The notes: generated from the letters alone by a model not told the origin. A stretch of 64,000 nucleotides of DNA from Trema orientale (GCA_002914845.1 JXTC01000001.1:2070173-2134172); one strand, 5' to 3'. Counted from the stretch's first letter, positions 12,157 through 22,933 are shown. Numbers and translations: made by a program.

Positions 12157-13800
12157 CTAAATATCACAATGAATTAAATCAAAAGGGGCTGAAGCCATGT
12201 GATTGTGAGAATCAAATGACAAGCGCCGTTGTTTAGCTAGTGGACAAATATAGCACGGTCCATCCTTTCGAGCTTTGACAGCATTAAAATGTAGTTTATC
12301 TCTCAACATATCCAAGCACTTAAAAGACAAATGACCCAGTCGATTGTGCCAAGTAGTTGCAGAGACTTTATTAAGGGATGAAAAATGCAAAGTAGCACAA
12401 ACAATATCATCTGAAGTAATATTGGTAGTGTCCAGAATGTAGAGCTGATCCAACTTATCACCCTTGCCAATCACTCGCTTGTGGGGCAGATCCTGAATGG
12501 TAAAGCAATCAGGAAGAAATGTCACAATATACTGTAAAGTCATGTTGAGAGCACTGACAGACAAAAGATTAAACTTGAACTGTGGCACATACAAGACATC
12601 CTTGAGAACCAGTAGAGGACTTAGTCGAATATCACCACATAAAGTCACAGGTATTTGAGTGTGATTAGGCAGAGTAACAGTGGAGTTGGATAAAAGTCTA
12701 AGAGAGATGAAAGCATTTGCATTGGAGCAAATATGCCTACTAGCTCCCGAATCAACAATCCAGTGTCTAGTGGAAGATAAAACAGCATTCAAGAAAACTG
12801 AAAAACAGATACCTGTGGCATAGGAGGTACTTGGAGTATCATTATTCGTTGTGTTGACTGAGGCAGCAAGATGAGTAGACAACAAATTCATCAACTGCTG
12901 ATATTGAGTTGTGTCCAGATTTTGGAGGAAGTTACCAGCATTGAGTTGCTCAGTAGATGCAGTAGCAGTTGATGTGAGTTGAGTGGAGACTTGATTAGTA
13001 CTTGCCGAGGTGTTTGAAATTGAAGAATTATCCTTTTGACGTGGCTGATAGCCGGGGGGATAACCATGGAGCTTATAGCACTTGTCAATGGTGTGTCCAT
13101 GATATTGACAATGAGTGCAAAAAGGTCGTTCTCTCCGCTGCCCTTTGTATCCACCAGAATAGTTATTTCCCTTAGGACCCCTGTTATGAAATTGTCCAGA
13201 ATTTGTAGCGGAACTCTGAGAAACATTAACCATAGGAGTGGCCTTGGTAGCAAAGGCCATGGTATTTGCAGCATCAGACAAGGGCATCCCAATTTTCTTT
13301 TGATGTTCATCTTGAGAAATCAAAGCAAAGACTTTGTTTATAGGTGGCAGAGGATCCATGAGCAGCAATTGACCTCGGATTTGAGCAAAAGAATCATGTA
13401 ATCCCATGAGAAAGGACATGATATATTCCATTTGATGATACTCATTCAAGGCTTTGACGCCACCACAGGTGCACTTTCCACAAGAACATACAGGTCTGTA
13501 ATTATTCAATTCTTCCCATATTGTCTTCAGTTTAGTAAAGTAAACACTAACAGAACTCTGTGACTGAGAAAGATTCATTAACTCTCGACGCAATTGAAAA
13601 ATTCTTGGACCATTACGCTGCTGAAAGCGATCCTTCAAATCAACCCAGATTTCACAAGCAGAATCGGAATAGATGATGCTAGCAGAGATTTCTTTAGAAA
13701 CCGAGTTCAAGATCCAGGAAATTACCATGTTATTATTCCGAATCCAGGCAGAAAGAAGGTCAAGATTGTTACATGAAGGTTTAGGGATGGAACTATCAAT
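12157..13800 (-). pseudogene. Copia gag C-part, protease and integrase N-part
   Basis: This continues the gag frame exactly where the solo LTR interrupts it (13800), with 547 codons before a TAG at 12159-12157. It contains the gag UBN2-type region, a CX2CX4HX4C zinc knuckle (CTHCQYHGHTIDKC, near 13120-13080), the aspartic protease motif DSGASRHICSN (about 12760-12730), the GAG-pre-integrase motif WHNRLGHLS and the zinc-binding CYICPLAKQRR. The stop replaces the tryptophan expected in the HCDIWGPY motif, a single TGG-to-TAG change. Removing that stop would rejoin the frame with the downstream pol. Confidence 0.92.
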
Positions 13801-15303
13801 GAACCTGATAACTCTATGAAAATAGAGTTATCTTGTGTATTTTTAGTCTTAGAATAGTTGTTTTAGAAGAATAAATTGTCTAGTTTAGGTGTCTTCCTTT
13901 ACTTTATTTTGGTCTTTGGTGTTTCTGATGTTTAAGATCTAATCTAGTTAATATCTATCTTATTTCCTTTGATTTTAATTAGAATTGCTGAAATCTGGTC
14001 TTAAGTTTTGCAGAAATTAAAAGGCAGCATCTTAGAAGGAAAGCTAAACTTAAGTCAAAGCTGGAAGCAACTTTGCTGCAGCAACGTGCCGGAGCAATAT
14101 TGCACAGCAGATTCAATTTCCAGCTGGCGTTATTTCAAACAGCTGGCAGATATTTCATACAGCCAGTACTGACAGCTAATATTGAATACCAGCTAAAGGA
14201 AAATGAAGAAAAGTGGTCCTCACTCCTCTATTTGGCTGACACGTGTGCTAGGGTACATCACTCACCCTAATATAAAAGGAAAAGAGTACTGTAAGAATGA
14301 GAAGAGTGGTGGCGGCTGAGCTAGAGCAGAATACGGAAAAGGAAAGAAACAGAGAGAGGAAACAGTACAGAGAAGAAAGGACGAAGGAGGAGGCGTACTA
14401 GCAGCTGCAAGGAGCTAAACCTCCATCGTCCAGCTAGCATTTTCATACTTCTTTTAGTCTTCTTTGTATTTAATTCTTTTTTCTTTTCTTGAGCTTTCTG
14501 TAATCAATGGAATACTTTAGGATGCTGATTTTTATATTTCAAATTATGAGCTAAGCTTCCTTAGCTGGGATTATGATGAATCTGAGGTTGTAATGATGGA
14601 TTAAAGTTATTTTCAATGTTATGATATTTTTACTCTAGTTTGTTCAAGTGAGCTTCATTACTACTTCCTTTTATTGCTTGGCCATCAATATCAGGATACA
14701 CAAATTAGGATTAATTCTGGAAAGGTTAATCTTAGTTAGATTTAGCTTGAATGATGCATGATTCAATCATCTCTTTAGTAGATCTTTGAATTAGTAATGG
14801 TATAGGAATATATTGTTACCATGCAAACCCATTGAGAATTGATACTATAAATGATGTTTTGAGAACTGGGTTAGCATAGGAATATGTTAAATCTGGTTGA
14901 AAGAACTTTAAACATATTGAATTCGGAAGATTAATATGTGCAGAATGAATTTTCGGTTACTGGAGTGATTTTTACCGTAGGCGTTGCTGCAGCAACTCAA
15001 CCCAGATTTACAACCAAGGAGGATTCAATAGTCCCAGCTTATCCACACCACTGATTCACATTCACTTGATTAGATCTTATTATTTCTTGCTCAATATTTA
15101 CATTCCTGTTTGCATCTTTTAATTGTCGCTATTTTATGCACAAATTGATATCTTTCATTCATTAATTTAGCTCTTTCGGCATTTAGATTTTTACAAATAA
15201 TTTTGGTAATCAATCCCTGTGGAGACGATACTCACTCACTACTGTATTACTTGTTCTGACACGTGCACTTGCGTAGCTATATTATAAAATCCGCAACAGA
15301 ACC
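13801..15303 (+). mobile_element. Solo LTR insertion with its 5-bp duplication
   Basis: The 1493-bp sequence 13806-15298 begins TGATAACTCT and ends CGCAACA. It is flanked by gaacc at 13801-13805 and 15299-15303. TG...CA ends, a 5-bp duplication, no coding sequence and a single copy are the marks of a solo LTR left by LTR-LTR recombination. In plus orientation it has a TATA box (TATAAAAG, 14271-14278) near its middle, separating a U3-like from an R-U5-like part. The 3' part CAATCCCTGTGGAGACGATA is typical of plant Gypsy LTR ends. The parent family is not otherwise present in the window. Confidence 0.85.
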
Positions 15304-15505
15304 CTAATTTGTTCTCGACAGAAAGTGCAATTAACATCGCACGGCTCCAGGAGGCATAGTTATCTCCCGTGAGAGGCTGCGAGACTAGCACCAAACCAGT
15401 GCTATCGGAGTGGTGAAGAAAGTAGGGGCTCGAAGATTCATCAATGGCAGATCGCATGGTGGATTGAACAGAGCTGCCCAAAATCGTAGAAGATGGAGAA
15501 GCCAT
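15299..15505 (-). pseudogene. Copia gag N-terminal part
   Basis: Codons 1-69 of the gag-pol frame, starting at ATG 15505-15503, about 130 nt downstream of the primer-binding site. It includes the Copia gag signature PLTGDNYASWSRAM (gag_pre/UBN2 region) and breaks off after ENKLGF where the solo LTR inserted. Bridging from 15299 to 13800 keeps the reading frame, showing that the gag was intact before the insertion. Confidence 0.9.
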
Positions 15506-15633
15506 AAAGGAATAGAAGAAAAGAGACTAATAAGACGAAAAATACTGGATTGAGCAAATATACAAGCCTGATCGAGGAAAGGCAGTTGTGAACCGAAGCT
15601 TCGTCAATGGAGATTGGAGAGAGAGCAGCGATC

Positions 15634-15647
15634 GTGCTCTGATACCA
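15634..15647 (-). other. Copia primer-binding site (initiator Met-tRNA)
   Basis: On the minus strand TGGTATCAGAGCAC follows the 5' LTR directly. TGGTATCAGAGC is the usual complement of the 3' end of plant initiator tRNA-Met used by Copia elements. Confidence 0.93.
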
Positions 15648-15847
15648 TATTACAGGAAAAACCAAAGAGAACAGAGAAAAGAATATTGTAGAAGAAGGTT
15701 CTGCTCTATCTTCCGATTAGTGACCCATGGTCGTATATATATACAATGGAGAAATACCAGATAAATATCTGGGACAGCTAAGCAACAACTCATCAGCTTA
15801 ACTAACTAACTAACTAACTATGTACAAAATATCTAATATATCTAATA
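15648..15847 (-). repeat. Copia 5' LTR
   Basis: A 200-bp repeat matching 9389-9584. It contains a TATATATAC stretch near 15736-15744 on the complementary strand that could serve as a promoter element. It ends next to the primer-binding site. Confidence 0.95.
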
Positions 15848-16847
15848 TCTAATCCTTTGATGGTGGCGTGGTTCTCCAAGTCGGGCAGATATATAGTCTT
15901 TTTTTTTTTTATTATTAAAGCAATTTTACTTTCCCTTTGAAATTTTTCAGTTCATCTTTTTTAATTTTTTTAAGAAAAAACTTCTAATGTGCCACGTGCC
16001 TTGCACGTGATAAGTTGTTTAAAATTTTAACTCTGTTATCAATTAGGACCAATTTTAACTCTGTTAAGTGAAACTTTAGGGACCAAATCTTTATGACCAA
16101 ATGTGCTTGTCAGCTGTTTTACGAAGTATTTATGTTTGTTTATTGGTCTTTCTAGATAAAATTTAGACGAGCTAGAATGTGAGAAATTTCACTTTCACCA
16201 CTGATCTATTGATATTTTAAGCCAAAAAAATAAAAATAAATAAATAAAACTCTATTTTATAAGGCCTAAAAACAAAAGGATTAGGACTAATAAGTGGTTT
16301 TATTCTAAAAATAAGGTCTAATAAGTGGTACTGGTCCAATTCTTTTAAGAGTTAGATATCAAACTGATAATTAAAGAGTGGGTTTTGGTAAGGATTTTCT
16401 ACAGAAATACCCTGTTTTTGGGGCTATTTTTAAGCGCATATCCCTTTTTAATTTTCTGTACATCAATATCACTTTTGGGAGGTTATATTTACACATCTAG
16501 CTAATAGAAAGCACCCCATAATTTCATAAAATGACAAATTTAGACATAAAAGTTAGAAAACACCACATTAATTCATAAAATGACTAAACTAGACATAATT
16601 AATACTAAACTCAAGTAAAGATAAATAATCATATATTCTCCCTTCTGACTGAGAATGCCTGAATGGTAAAAGAAAAAATAAAATGAAACACTTATATGTA
16701 CCCCTTCTTTACAAAACTAATCGTCCCTCATATATTTGCAAACAATTATTCTGAATTGCTTATGAAAGAGTAGAACACCAGGAAATTTTTTTTGCATAAT
16801 TTTGCTTGTATCGAGAAATTCATCTCTGAATTATACTTTTTTAACTA

Positions 16848-16851
<4 letters not shown>

Positions 16852-16898
<47 letters not shown>
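16852..16898. repeat. (TA)n microsatellite
   Basis: An uninterrupted TA dinucleotide tract of about 23 units. Confidence 0.95.
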
Positions 16899-16900
<2 letters not shown>

Positions 16901-17691
16901 CCCTTACCTTATTCTTTTTTTGTTTTTCTTTATGGTTATTGTTTCTATATTGTATAGCTATGTTTTTTTTTTCTTCTTTTATTTATGAATTACTTAAAGT
17001 TTCTTCTTCAAAAGCAATGCAAAATCAATTAAAGAGATCAAAATGAGAAGAAAAACTAAATTATGATAAAGAGGAAAAAGGGAAAAGATATAAGTATCTA
17101 TTACAAAATATAAAAATCAAAGAGATAATTAGTATGAGGGAAAAATAGGCTTAACGAAGCAAATTAGAGGAAAAGAAGAAGAAGAGGAGGAGGATGAGAA
17201 ATGGAGAAGATGGATTCTACAAAACTTTTAGGGAGATGATCTTCGTCCAAAGGTATATCAATATAAAAGGTGCATTAATAAGATTGTTTCGGTCAGTTTA
17301 TTTTTTATTGTCTCACTTCGTCTTTTAACAAGTAAAAGAGATGCCTAAATACGAGATAATGGTTTCAATATAGCTCCCCATCATTTTTTCTATTTGATAT
17401 TTTCATAATTCCAAGTCTAGCCTTGATCCCTATGTCTCTACAATTTTTATTTTGTCAATGGAGATGCCACAGGTTTTTACAGTGGTCCAGATGGAAATTG
17501 GCAAAGCTTGAGGTTTTAGAATTTGTGGAAGGAGATAAACTCCATGATTCAATGGTTTTGAATCCAAAATAAGAAGGAAATGATCAAGAATTACTTAGAT
17601 AATGAACTATTTGTTCCTCGATAATTGATTGAGAATAATAAAGAAATCATTAGTATTACTTTTTTTAATTTACTGAATCTTGCTTGTTTTC

Positions 17692-17722
17692 TACTTGTCT
17701 GAGGAAATGCCTCAGACAAGTA
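17692..17722. repeat. Perfect 13-bp inverted repeat (hairpin)
   Basis: TACTTGTCTGAGG (17692-17704), a 5-nt loop, then CCTCAGACAAGTA (17710-17722). The stem is perfect and stands out from the AT-rich surroundings. No terminal repeats or poly-T tail assign it to a known element. Confidence 0.7.
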
Positions 17723-18102
17723 TTTTGTAAATATTTTCCTAAAAAAAATATATTTTGTAAACATAAGAGGCAGCATGATGCGTATTGGATAATGTAGTGG
17801 CCTTTTAGAAAAATAATAATAATAATACAATGGTAAATTAATCTAACTAATACAGTTAATTCAAAAACAGAAAAAACTTACTATGTAATGGTACATTAGT
17901 ATGCACGCTATTTACTTAATATAATGGTGATAAATAAATCACAAATTATAGTAGATTTACTTAAAAAATACTTGATACGAATATTTACCTCAATTAACCT
18001 TGAAACAAAAGAAAACTGTAAATTGTATTAGTTATTTAGTTGATGAAAATAAATGAAAATAATAACTTTTAAAAATTAGTAACTTTTAAAAATTAGTATA
18101 TA

Positions 18103-18500
18103 TCATGGTAAATCAAATATATATACCATGGTAAACTAATTATATATACCAGTACATGAAAGGTAAATAAATTATATACATTGGTAAATGAATTATATAC
18201 ACCAGTAAATTAATTATATACTATGGTAAGTTAATTATATAGACTAATAAATGAGCGGTAAATTAATTATACATATCAGTAAATGAATTATATACACCGG
18301 TAAATTAATTATATACACCGGTAAATGAATAATATACTATAGTAAATTAATTATATACACAAAAAATGAGTAGTAAATTAATTATATAAATTGGTAAATG
18401 AATTATATCTACTGGTAAATTAATTATATACACCATTAAATGAATTATATACTATGGTAAATTAATTATATATATTGATAAATTAATTATATATATGAAT
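18103..18500. repeat. Minisatellite with unit of about 21 bp
   Basis: About 18 tandem degenerate copies of a unit close to GGTAAATTAATTATATACACC. Alternating subtypes read GGTAAATTAATTATATAC and GGTAAATGAATTATATAC, and a few longer units are interrupted by (A)AATGAG inserts. It is non-coding. The unit contains the palindromic core TTAATTAA-like sequence and inverted GGTA/TACC ends. Confidence 0.85.
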
Positions 18501-19645
18501 ATATTAAATTAACTTACATAGGGGTATAATGGTAAACTATAATCATTAAAACTTAAAAAGGATATAGAAGTTAATAAAATGAAAAAAAAAAAGAAATTCA
18601 GTAAGACAGTTTAAAAAAAAGGCATGTAATGTAGTTTCCTCTTTTGATAAGTTCGGGAAGTATTGGCCTGACTCCAAAGTTCATCATTTTTTTGGGCCCA
18701 ATAACGTCCAAGTGGGCTAGTTTTTGAATCTTGTTTGGGTCATTTTGATTGCTTTTAGTATCCACTTGACGTCCGTAATGAATATATGAAGCAAAAGCCA
18801 CATAGCTATTGCCTTATATTTCAAGGAAAATTTGTGGAGAATACTTCTGTCACGAGCATTACAACATGCTCAACGGCTCAAGACAACAATTTCCCTAAGC
18901 TTGCTTCTTAAGATCAAATAATATGTCACTTCAGTTCTTATTTTTCAATTATCAGAACATTAATGTTGCAGAAATAGATAACCTAATCTAACCGAGAAAT
19001 GACAACTCATTTCACGAACTTGGTTATAAAAATTCAGAATCATTTTGAAAACCTCATAATATAACTAACTCGTAGGCCCTATTTAGACATTGACAACTTC
19101 AACTCTCTAGTCCCGAAGTGTATCACTTTTCTAAACACTCATGAGTAATTATTTTTAATTATTTAGTAAGTACAAATGAAATTACGGAACTAAACTCTCT
19201 GTCTTTAAAGAGAAGTTTGTAAAGTTTAAAGGGAGTAGTCTGCAACAAAGAGTATTACTTAGACCAAAAAAACTCAAGATGTCGCACGTAATTAATCCAC
19301 CACAAAAAATGGAATTCAGTCCAATTTGTAAAGAATAATAATTGAGACACATAAAATATATAAGTAAGGCATCTATATATATATATAAAATAATATGACA
19401 TATTTTTTAACTACCTTAATTATTTAAGTCCATGTACGTAAGTGATTAAAAAATATAAAAAAATGTCATATCATGGTGTGTATTTTGTGTGCTTTTAACA
19501 TCAGTCTTCGTGAAAACTACATTGGATGACTTTTTGTAGATAGAAGTTTTAAAGAAAAACATTAGTTTTATAGCATTTTTTTTTTCTTAAAACTTTCAAA
19601 CACTGGTGCACCAGTATTACATTAAGTTTATGTTTGCATGTTTTT
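18501..19645. other. AT-rich intergenic spacer
   Basis: No gene, RNA gene or clear element was found. Frames here are short and lack recognisable domains. Confidence 0.5.
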
Positions 19646-19653
19646 GTCTGCTC

Positions 19654-20189
19654 TAGAGATGAAAAGTGGGCCGGCCCAGCTCACATTCTTATTAAAAAGC
19701 CCGGCACGACCCATAGGCCCAGCCCAAATTTTATGAGGGCCTAAGTGGGCCGTGCCTAAGTGGGCTGTGCCTATGCGGGCTGAATATGGGCCACAATGTG
19801 GCCTAATTTTGTTGTTATTCTATGCTTTAAAATATCAAATATGGGCCTAAAACTCATTCATATTCTTTTAAAATTTGAATAAATTGAAAATAAACAAAAA
19901 TAAGTAAATAAATAACATTAAAAGCATATAAATGAAAATATTTAATTAAGATTTTTTCAAATTTTAATTAAGAAATATATTTAAAATTATATTTAGGAGG
20001 ACTAAATATAGGCCGATAAAAATGTGGGCAGTGCCGGGCCGGGCCTATGACTGAGGCCCAGCCCGGCCCTTACTATATGTAATAGGCAGGCTCAGGCCCA
20101 TATAATGTGGGCCTGGGCCGGGCTGGTACCATGCTTTTTCTTCGAAATGTGGGCCGGCTCACAAAGTCCGGCCCACATTGATATCTCTA
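19654..20189. mobile_element. hAT-type MITE with GC-rich ends
   Basis: A 536-bp non-coding element with terminal inverted repeats TAGAGATGAAAAGTGGGCCGG and, reversed, TAGAGATATCAATGTGGGCCGG. It is flanked by the 8-bp near-duplicate gtctgctc (19646-19653) and gtatgctc (20190-20197). An 8-bp duplication and TAGAGAT ends fit the hAT superfamily. The subterminal regions are packed with GGCCC/GGGCC motifs, unlike the AT-rich centre and flanks. Such subterminal repeats are often transposase-binding sites. Confidence 0.85.
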
Positions 20190-20197
20190 GTATGCTC

Positions 20198-20660
20198 CTA
20201 TTTTTAATGATTTCGTAGAACAAGAAGAAGAGATAAAGGACACCGAATATCTAATTGATTAAGATTAAAATCAGGAAAATTGTAGATAATAAAAATTACA
20301 TTTCTGTACCTAGAAAATAAAAAGAAGACATACTAAAACGAGAAAAGGACATGGATAGGACTAACTTGGACCAAAATGACTTTTTATTTTTGTATTTTTT
20401 TGAAAAATAACACTTTTATTAGTGTTAAGGACGTCTTGACCTATGATCAAGAACTTTTTGACTATGAAAAAGTCCTAAATAATAGTTTTTTATGGTCAAA
20501 AAACTCTTGGTCTGTGATTAAGAAGTTCTTGTACTTTGAAAAATATCATTTTTGGAAAAATGCACAAAAAATTCATTTTGGCCAAAATTACTCCTACGCA
20601 TATCCTTTTCTCTAATCCGAAAATAGCATTTTTAGTTTCAAATACAACCTTATCTAATTT
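20198..20660. other. AT-rich spacer
   Basis: No gene was seen. The open frame around 20376-20615 is built from AAAAA/TTTTT and AAGAACTTTTTGAC-type repeats and has no recognisable domain. Confidence 0.45.
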
Positions 20661-20811
20661 GGAAAAAGTTCATAAATACTCGTTTTTAAAATCATATTTC
20701 CATAAATGCTTTTTTTTTTTTTTAATTTCAATACCTATTTTTGGAGAAATATAGATTACTAATGTTTTACACATGAAATGTATACCACGGTATACCTTTT
20801 TATTATATTAA

Positions 20812-21410
20812 GGCTTCATTTAGTATGCAAGATAGGATTTAACAGGATTTGGCTATTTTAAAGGATTGGATTAGATTTGATAGGATAGGATAAGATATAA
20901 TTATAGTCTAATCCTATCCTATGTTTGGTGTGCTACTTTTTGTTAGGATAGGATTAGCATATGTGTTTCATAGTTTTAACTAAATAATAATTTTGAGGTT
21001 TGATTTTAGAAAAATACCACTTTTAAAAATTAATTTAGAAAAATACTATTTTAAAACTCAATTTTATAAAAATATTTTCAAAACTTATTTACAAAAATAC
21101 CACTTTTGAAACTTAATTTTAGGAAAATCTGATTTTTTTATAAAATTATTTGCAAAAATACCACTTCTAAAAAAATATTTTGAAAGTACCATTTTTTTAC
21201 TACTTCAAAAATATTCTATTATTTTTAATCAAATTCTTAATCCCTTCAAATCTTAAATTCTCAAGAGAATAAGATTATCCCCTTCTAAGGGTATTATTTT
21301 TGGAGTGGATTATTTTAATCCAATCCAATCTCTCTCATATGCATGCACCAAACATGGGATTAATTGAATCTAATCCAATCTCATCCTTATCATGCATTCC
21401 AAATATGGCC
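20812..21410. mobile_element. PIF/Harbinger (Tourist-like) MITE
   Basis: A 599-bp element with ends GGCTTCATTTAGTATGCAAG and, reversed, GGCCATATTTGGAATGCATG. It is flanked by TAA on both sides (20809-20811 and 21411-21413). The 3-bp TAA duplication and GGCC-N-T-TTTGG type terminus are characteristic of Tourist-like MITEs. Subterminal runs of GATTGGATTAGAT and GGATAGGATA repeat in inverted orientation. It has no coding capacity and is inserted into repeat copy A. Confidence 0.82.
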
Positions 21411-21569
21411 TAAATATATATCGTGGTCTACATTTTATAAATAAATTACACTAAAAATTGTTACACATTTCAAAATATATCATAGTTTAAATTTATAATA
21501 AAAAATGTAAACCATAGTAAACTTTTGAATTGTAAATATATATTGTTCGTATATTATACATGAATGTTT

Positions 21570-22101
21570 TGTTTGGTACGTTGTATTATATTGTATTATA
21601 CTGTGATGTATTGCATTAGGTTTTATTGTATTGTATTCTTGTATTATAGTGCTATGTTTGGTTTTACATTTTATTAAGATGTTGCATTAAAAATTAATTT
21701 TCTAAAAAATACCACTTTTAAAAGGTCATTAAGAAAAATACTATTTTGAAAAATACCACTTCTAAAATACCATTTTATAAAAGTTATTTTTCAAAAAGTA
21801 CTACTTTCTAATGTAAATTTTTAAAAATATCACTTTTAAAAGTATTTAAAAAAATACCACTTCTAAAAAGAATAAAGTAATGTGAGAGAAAGGGATGAGA
21901 GAGAAATTAAGGATATAGAAAGTGATGAGAGTCAACATTATAGTACAGTCTAATATAGATATTTATTTTCGTATTAGATAATATTTTCCATATTATATTA
22001 AATTTTGAAGTCGTATTAAATAGTATAATACAAAAACATAACCAAATATATTATTATCGTTAATTAATATGATATAGAGTCCTTATACAATATACCAAAC
22101 A
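21570..22101. mobile_element. MITE with TGTTTGGTA termini
   Basis: A 532-bp insertion in repeat copy A with perfect 9-bp terminal inverted repeats TGTTTGGTA/TACCAAACA, followed by imperfect TTGTATTATA repeats on both sides. The interruption is confirmed by comparison with the uninterrupted copy at 33700-34160. The target duplication is unclear, so the superfamily is not assigned. Confidence 0.65.
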
Positions 22102-22240
22102 TGATTGAAATGTATACCTCATGGGTAACAAATTTACATTATAAATATATATCATTCATATTATGCACAAAAAATGTTTACCATATAAAAACAGTTACTT
22201 TTGAAAGATAAATTGAAAACGGATATTTATGAAAATAAAG

Positions 22241-22933
22241 TATAAAAATAGGTCCTGAGTGTAAATTTTTCATCTAATTTGTCGAAGAGTTGTTAGGTTG
22301 ATAAGTTCTTTCATGAGGAAATTTGATTTTTCATGGTAAATTAAAAAAATCCTAGATTTTGAAATTATTGAAAAAATTCTAAATTTTAATTAGAAAGATA
22401 CTACTTTTAAAAGTATTTAGGAAAATATCATTTTTTATTAATTGATAAGATACCTAAGTAACCAATCAAACTTGATCAATTACCTCAAGTAATTAGATTA
22501 GTTACTCCAAGTAACCAAATTGGTTACCTCGAGTATGATTGAAAAATATAGGTTTTGAAGAGGAAGTTGTAATTTTCTAAATATTTATTAAATGTGTTAT
22601 TGTTCAAAAAACTTTTAAAAATGCGTATTTTTCTAAATTAATCTGGAAATTTTCAATTCTTGGTTCTTTGGGCCTAGAATTTTGTAAAAAATCCTTCCTT
22701 TATTCACATATAATCTCCTTCATTTATAGCACATTATACATATGGAGCTATTTCCAGAGCAAATAAGAAAAAAAGATAACATGTTGGGCTTTGTCTTTTA
22801 CATTGAACTTGAAAATTTGTCTATGGTATATTACAAAAAATTCATTCATTTTTTAAATTGTTGCTTGGAAGGGCTATCCAAATGGATTTACAATCTTCTT
22901 CTTCTTTTTTTTTCCTTTATTTTCTAATAAAGG
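22241..22933. other. AT-rich spacer
   Basis: No gene was seen. The stretch 22450-22545 repeats a GGTTAC/GTAACC motif five or six times in both orientations, without forming a recognised element. Confidence 0.4.

Larger units (their letters stand above)
9389..15847 (-). mobile_element. Copia (RE1-like) LTR retrotransposon, young
   Basis: A complete element on the minus strand: 5' LTR 15648-15847, primer-binding site, gag-pol, polypurine tract, 3' LTR 9389-9584. It is flanked by the 5-bp duplication tctaa (9384-9388 and 15848-15852). The two LTRs differ by one substitution and one extra CTAA tetranucleotide over about 196 bp, so insertion was recent. Termini are TATTA...TAATA rather than TG...CA. 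The order PR-INT-RT-RH in gag-pol fixes it as Copia (Pseudoviridae type). It is disabled by a 1.5-kb solo LTR in gag and by one in-frame stop in the integrase region. Confidence 0.97.
8653..16110. mobile_element. Old inverted-repeat element split by the Copia insertion
   Basis: The left arm (about 8653-8815) and the reversed right arm (about 15990-16110) share, in order, a TTTGGTCCCT(C/A)AAGTTTC block, a CAGAGTTAAA block and an ATCACGTG(A/C)AA-GCAC block. They would have been the two ends of one element of roughly 1 kb before the Copia retrotransposon inserted (TSD at 9384-9388 and 15848-15852). The remaining interior is 8816-9383 plus 15853-15990. The type resembles long-TIR Mutator-like non-autonomous elements. 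The outer boundaries and target duplication are not resolved. Confidence 0.55.
16111..18100. other. AT-rich spacer with (TA)n and a perfect hairpin
   Basis: No gene was seen. It holds a (TA)n microsatellite at 16852-16898, a partly repeated segment at 16500-16600 (two copies of a TTCATAAAATGAC-AAA-TAGACATA block) and a 13-bp perfect hairpin at 17692-17722. Small open frames here are low-complexity. Confidence 0.5.
20661..22240. repeat. Palindromic repeat copy A, split by two MITEs
   Basis: The ends are inverted (AAGTTCATAAATACTCGTTTT at the left; reversed right end CATAAATATCCGTTTTC). With 20812-21410 and 21570-22101 removed, the remainder aligns in opposite orientation to 33700-34160. Shared blocks include CGTGGTCTA(C/T)ATTT, AATTACACTAAAAATTG and AATGTAAA(C/T)C(A/G)T(A/G)GTAAA. 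It is a non-coding foldback-type element that later served as a landing site. Confidence 0.7.

Noticed and set aside
14073..14270. 65-codon open frame in the solo LTR
   Set aside because: It lies in the U3 part just before the TATA box; no domain and no start context.
16792..17046. Open frame with YIYIYIYI run
   Set aside because: Translation of a TA microsatellite. The same applies to frames around 51140-51442 and 50800-51064.
18103..18500. Possible CRISPR array
   Set aside because: Units are contiguous and degenerate with no unique spacers, in a plant nuclear context; it is a minisatellite.
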